Shown piece by piece: positions 61,040 through 64,000 of a stretch of DNA of 64,000 bases. The notes below the pieces were generated by a model, which was not told the DNA's origin, did not search any database, and saw only the letters and a program-made list of their open reading frames with translations. Numbering within the stretch: the first letter of the stretch is position 1; every line of letters starts with the position of its first letter. The stretch lies in contig NZ_JBISBV010000009.1 of NCBI RefSeq assembly GCF_046592965.1, forward strand, positions 17,590 through 81,589, read 5' to 3'. The stretch is from Marivita sp046592965 (GTDB lineage: Bacteria > Pseudomonadota > Alphaproteobacteria > Rhodobacterales > Rhodobacteraceae). A program made the position numbers and the translations under genes.

Positions 61040-61540
61040 TCACTCATCATCAGCGAAGCACTTAGTAAAATCCAAATTTCGCACATGAAACAATTCGGGG
61101 AAATAAACTCCAAGCCGCACGAGAGCATTATCTTGCAGAATGCCAAAGCCAAGACTTTCAACTTCTTTCATTCGATCTTGGCTATTTTCCCAACGTAAGC
61201 GGATAGGAAGGAGCTCATCGTGATCCCGAATTTGGATTAAGATGTTGCCTTTGTAAACACGTGCGGCTTCAACGTCGTGAATTGATCCTAGGTTAATGGT
61301 CGGCACCAAAACGGGATTTAACTCAATCGGATCACGCTCCAATCGAATATTATGTTTTGAAGGATCGAACGGGTAGTAAAGCCTTAACGAGTTAAGCAAC
61401 GTCCTACCTACGCCTGGAATTCGCAAAATCTCCCCATCGGAAAAAGATCGAATGTCGTCTAATTCTGATAATCCGTATCTCTGATAGATTTCGGTTATTG
61501 CCTTTTCAGCCTTCGATTTATCATCCACATTCCGCTCCAT
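61040..61540 (-). CDS. Unknown protein with a helix-hairpin-helix-like motif
   Basis: This protein has 166 residues. A helix-hairpin-helix-like segment, ILRIPGVGRTLLNSLRLYYP (about residues 38-57), suggests nucleic-acid binding; the second half (about 75-166) is mixed with IQIRDHDELLPIRLRWEN. I do not recognise the family. The DNA is far more AT-rich than neighbouring ribosomal genes, with many AAA, AAT and TTT codons, which indicates recent transfer. It is on the ribosomal strand but separated from rplW by a terminator. Confidence 0.65.
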   Translation of the reverse strand: MERNVDDKSKAEKAITEIYQRYGLSELDDIRSFSDGEILRIPGVGRTLLNSLRLYYPFDPSKHNIRLERDPIELNPVLVPTINLGSIHDVEAARVYKGNILIQIRDHDELLPIRLRWENSQDRMKEVESLGFGILQDNALVRLGVYFPELFHVRNLDFTKCFADDE

Positions 61541-61652
61541 ATTTCGAAGTCAGTTTAATTTCTTTGTCAGCGATGAACAAAGCCATGCTCCGGCCAGAAT
61601 TGGGATCGGAACGCAACATTTAATCGAGAAGACATCTCGGGTGTTTGGAAAC

Positions 61653-61687
61653 AAAAAGCCCCCGGCCATCACTAGCGAGGGGCTTTC
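61653..61687 (-). terminator. Terminator after rplW
   Basis: AAAGCCCC / GGGGCTTTTT pairs across a loop of about 16 bases, followed on the minus strand by T residues. It ends the tuf-rpsJ-rplC-rplD-rplW segment before the AT-rich gene. Confidence 0.8.
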
Positions 61688-61721
61688 TCATTCTCATAGA
61701 TCGGGCCAAAGCCCGAACCGA

Positions 61722-62018
61722 TCACAGACCCGTGGTCACGTCGATCGTGTTGCCTTCGGCAAGCGTCACGTAGGCTTTCTTCACGTCTTTCCGGCGACCC
61801 ATGGTCCCCTTGAAACGCTTGGTCTTGCCCTTGGTGATCGTCGTGTTGACCGCCTTGACCGTCACACCGAAGAGCGCCTCGACGGCACTCTTGATCTGAG
61901 GTTTGTTGGCGTCGATCGCCACTTCGAAGACCACGGCGCCGTTTTCGGACGCCATTGTGGTTTTCTCGGTGATGATCGGCTTGCGGATCACATCGTAATG
62001 TTCTGCTTTCGCGCTCAT
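61722..62018 (-). CDS. rplW: 50S ribosomal protein L23
   Basis: This protein has 98 residues. EHYDVIRKPIITEKTTMASENGAVVFEVAIDANKPQIKSAVEALFGV and the MGRRKDVKKAYVTLAEGNTI end mark L23, which is at the exit tunnel and binds SRP and trigger factor. It overlaps rplD by four bases. Confidence 0.96.
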   Translation of the reverse strand: MSAKAEHYDVIRKPIITEKTTMASENGAVVFEVAIDANKPQIKSAVEALFGVTVKAVNTTITKGKTKRFKGTMGRRKDVKKAYVTLAEGNTIDVTTGL

Positions 62019-62632
62019 TTCAAACGAGCCTCCAGTGCTTCGACACCCGCCTTCGTGAGCACGAGCGTGTCACGCTTGAGGATGTCATAGACGTTTGCGC
62101 CCATGGACGGGAGCACATCCAGGCCGTCGATATTGGCCGCGGCACGGAGAAAGTTCTCGTTCACCTCGGCACCGTCGATGACCAGTGCGCGCTTCCAACC
62201 CAGATCGCGGACCTGCTTGGCCAGCGCGCCGGTTTTGCCATCGGAATCGATGCTGTCGATGATGACCAGCGAGCCCTCTTTGACCTTGGCGGACAAAGCG
62301 TGCTTGAGGCCCAGCATACGCACCTTCTTGGGCAGATCATGCGCATGGCTGCGCGGGACCGGACCCTTGTAGATGCCACCACCGCGAAAGATCGGAGCCG
62401 AGCGCGCGCCGTGGCGTGCGCCGCCGGTGCCCTTCTGGCGATAGATCTTCTTGGTCGAGTAGCTCACTTCGGACCGTGTCTTGACCTTGTGTGTGCCCTG
62501 CTGCGCCTTGTTGCGCTGCCAGCGAACCACACGGTGAATAATGTCCGCGCGCGGCTCGAGCCCGAAGATGTCGTCGCCGAGCTCGACCGACCCGGCCTTG
62601 CCGCCGTCGAGTTTGATCACGTCGAGTTTCAT
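62015..62632 (-). CDS. rplD: 50S ribosomal protein L4
   Basis: This protein has 205 residues. RSEVSYSTKKIYRQKGTGGARHGARSAPIFRGGGIYKGP is the loop that enters the exit tunnel. In enterobacteria L4 represses the S10 operon leader; the leader upstream of rpsJ here is not tested. It overlaps rplC by four bases. Confidence 0.96.
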   Translation of the reverse strand: MKLDVIKLDGGKAGSVELGDDIFGLEPRADIIHRVVRWQRNKAQQGTHKVKTRSEVSYSTKKIYRQKGTGGARHGARSAPIFRGGGIYKGPVPRSHAHDLPKKVRMLGLKHALSAKVKEGSLVIIDSIDSDGKTGALAKQVRDLGWKRALVIDGAEVNENFLRAAANIDGLDVLPSMGANVYDILKRDTLVLTKAGVEALEARLK

Positions 62633-63471
62633 TCGTCGCCTTCCTTCTTCTCAGCTTCGATGTCAGCCTCGGCTTCCTTCAGACCCGCTTCTTCCGCTGC
62701 GGCCTGCTCGGCTGCTGCGGCTTCTGCTGCTGCGGCTTCCTCGGCTGCTGCCTGAGCTGCGGCTTCCTCGGCCAGACGCTTGGCTTCCTCACCGGCCGAC
62801 CGCAGCGCGGCGGGCAGGATGATGTTTTCCGGCGTCGGCTTCTTCATGGCGTCCTTGACCGTGACCCATCCGCCCTTGGAGCCGGGAACGGCGCCCTTGA
62901 CCATGATGATACCCCGATCCGCATCGGTCTTGACGACCTGCAGGTTCTGGGTGGTCACTTTGACAGCGCCCATATGGCCAGCCATCTTCTTGCCTTTGAA
63001 GACCTTGCCGGGATCCTGACACTGACCGGTCGAACCATGCGAACGGTGCGAAATCGACACACCGTGCGAGGCCCGCAGACCGCCGAAGTTGTGCCGCTTC
63101 ATGGCACCGGCAAAACCCTTACCGATCGAGGTGCCGGAGACATCCACGAACTGACCTTCGAAGTAATGGTCGGCCGTGATCTCTTCGCCCACGTTGATCA
63201 GGTTTTCGGGTGCCACGCGAAATTCAGCCACTTTACGCTTGGGTTCGACGTTGGCGGCAGAGAAATGCCCACGCATCGCCTTGGAGACGCGCTTTGCCTT
63301 GATCGAGCCGGTGCCGAGTTGGACAGCGGAATAGCCATGTTGCTCGGCGGTACGCTGCGCGACCACCTGAAGCTTGTCGAGTTGGAGGACGGTCACGGGA
63401 ACCTGCTTTCCGTCTTCCAGGAAAAGCCGGGTCATGCCGACTTTCTTTGCGATAATACCAGAGCGCATCAT
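62629..63471 (-). CDS. rplC: 50S ribosomal protein L3 with Ala/Glu-rich C-terminal extension
   Basis: This protein has 280 residues. The L3 body spans about 1-222 (IIAKKVGMTRLFLEDGKQVPVTVLQLDKLQVVAQ; FGGLRASHGVSISHRSHGSTGQ, the methylation-loop region). The last 58 residues (223-280) are almost only Ala, Glu, Lys and Gln and should form a long charged helix. Most L3 proteins stop near residue 210. Two ATGs (63471, 63468) are possible; the first is better spaced from GGAG. Confidence 0.95.
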   Translation of the reverse strand: MMRSGIIAKKVGMTRLFLEDGKQVPVTVLQLDKLQVVAQRTAEQHGYSAVQLGTGSIKAKRVSKAMRGHFSAANVEPKRKVAEFRVAPENLINVGEEITADHYFEGQFVDVSGTSIGKGFAGAMKRHNFGGLRASHGVSISHRSHGSTGQCQDPGKVFKGKKMAGHMGAVKVTTQNLQVVKTDADRGIIMVKGAVPGSKGGWVTVKDAMKKPTPENIILPAALRSAGEEAKRLAEEAAAQAAAEEAAAAEAAAAEQAAAEEAGLKEAEADIEAEKKEGDE

Positions 63472-63483
63472 GTGATACTCTCC

Positions 63484-63792
63484 TTATACCTTGATCTCGA
63501 CATCCACGCCGGCGGCGAGGTCGAGCTTCATCAGGGCATCCACGGTTTGCGGCGTCGGATCAACGATGTCGAGCAACCGCTTGTGGGTACGGATTTCCCA
63601 CTGGTCGCGCGATTTCTTGTTGACGTGCGGGCTCCGCAGGACGGTGAACTTCTCAATCTTGTTCGGCAGCGGGATCGGGCCGCGCACTGTGGCGCCCGTC
63701 CGCTTGGCAGTGTTGACGATTTCCTGTGTCGACGCGTCGAGCACACGATAGTCAAACGCCTTGAGCCGAATGCGAATATTCTGGCTTTGCAT
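63484..63792 (-). CDS. rpsJ: 30S ribosomal protein S10
   Basis: This protein has 102 residues. SQNIRIRLKAFDYRVLDASTQEIVNTAKRTGATVRGPIPLPNKIEKFTVLRSPHVNKKSRDQWEIRTHKRLLDI is the S10 (NusE) sequence; it also acts in antitermination with NusB. It starts 118 bases after the tuf stop. Confidence 0.97.
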   Translation of the reverse strand: MQSQNIRIRLKAFDYRVLDASTQEIVNTAKRTGATVRGPIPLPNKIEKFTVLRSPHVNKKSRDQWEIRTHKRLLDIVDPTPQTVDALMKLDLAAGVDVEIKV

Positions 63793-63910
63793 TGATCTTA
63801 GCCTTCATTGGCGTTGCGGTTGAGAGGATGAGGCAGGACCACCCTGCCCCTTCATCGAACCGAATACGGGACGGCCTGACGCCGCCCCGCCTTATTCAAT
63901 TGACCGTCGG

Positions 63911-64000
63911 TTACGCGACGATTTTCGACACGACGCCGGAGCCGACGGTGCGGCCGCCTTCGCGGATGGCGAAGCGCAGGCCCTCTTCCATCGCGATCGG
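63911..64000 (-). CDS. tuf: Elongation factor Tu (C-terminal end, cut by window edge)
   Basis: Only 29 residues plus the stop lie in the window. IAMEEGLRFAIREGGRTVGSGVVSKIVA is the EF-Tu domain III end, including the GGRTVGSG region that contains the threonine phosphorylated by Doc in E. coli. The rest of the gene continues beyond position 64000. Confidence 0.95.
   Translation of the reverse strand, partial: PIAMEEGLRFAIREGGRTVGSGVVSKIVA

Noticed and set aside
1..64000. CRISPR arrays, insertion sequences or prophage
   Set aside because: No regularly spaced repeats, transposase, integrase or phage structural genes were seen.

Overview
The window comes from a marine-type alphaproteobacterium, most likely a Rhodobacterales/Roseobacter-group member. 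The evidence is the GC-rich coding, the sox-type sulfur regulation, the ruvCAB–ybgC–tolQRAB–pal–cpoB–tilS–ftsH order, an alphaproteobacterial S10–spc–alpha ribosomal cluster with adk after secY, thyX instead of thyA, and small conserved families such as DUF1127, SdhE and Hint-domain proteins. No rRNA, complete tRNA, CRISPR array, transposase, integrase or prophage was found.

Region 1 (1-10.9 kb): a soxS-soxR-soxT-like sulfur oxidation control and transport set; a Hint-domain protein; an SH3-domain exported protein; a D-2-hydroxyacid dehydrogenase; a PdeM-like phosphoesterase; a hotdog thioesterase; and the one-carbon pair folD/fhs. Region 2 (8.9-20.8 kb): a long leftward block ruvC-ruvA-ruvB-(unknown)-ybgC-tolQ-tolR-tolA-tolB-pal-cpoB-tilS-ftsH, covering Holliday-junction repair, outer-membrane constriction, tRNA lysidine modification and membrane proteolysis. 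Region 3 (21-34.4 kb): DUF1127, prmA, a second YeeE/YedE transporter, an SMR-like protein, a YadGH-like ABC exporter, divergent hemE/hemC, nudC, the SRP RNA gene (ffs), a phosphatase, a zinc metallopeptidase, an inositol-monophosphatase paralogue that has lost its metal ligands, and thyX.

Region 4 (34.5-43.4 kb): a surface lipoprotein and its probable Slam-type outer-membrane translocator (best candidate for a little-described system), then gloA, a MarR regulator, an XRE regulator coupled to sdhE, an aspartate-type aminotransferase, parE, and a small accessory patch holding a ribbon-helix-helix-like protein and a highly structured intergenic stretch.

Region 5 (43.5-64 kb): the ribosomal supercluster in reverse orientation, running from tuf (cut by the right edge) to rplQ. 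It is broken in three places by unrelated genes. Between rplW and rplB lies an AT-rich helix-hairpin-helix gene. Between rplP and rpmC lie a Doc-type toxin module, a 2OG-oxygenase-like gene and a DUF6636 gene. Between rpmD and rplO lie an NCS1 permease and a Tat-exported metallo-beta-lactamase-fold protein. Terminator-like hairpins follow rplW, rplP and (weaker) rpmD, so the normally continuous operon is probably expressed as several units.

All assignments come from reading motifs and context. No database search was possible.
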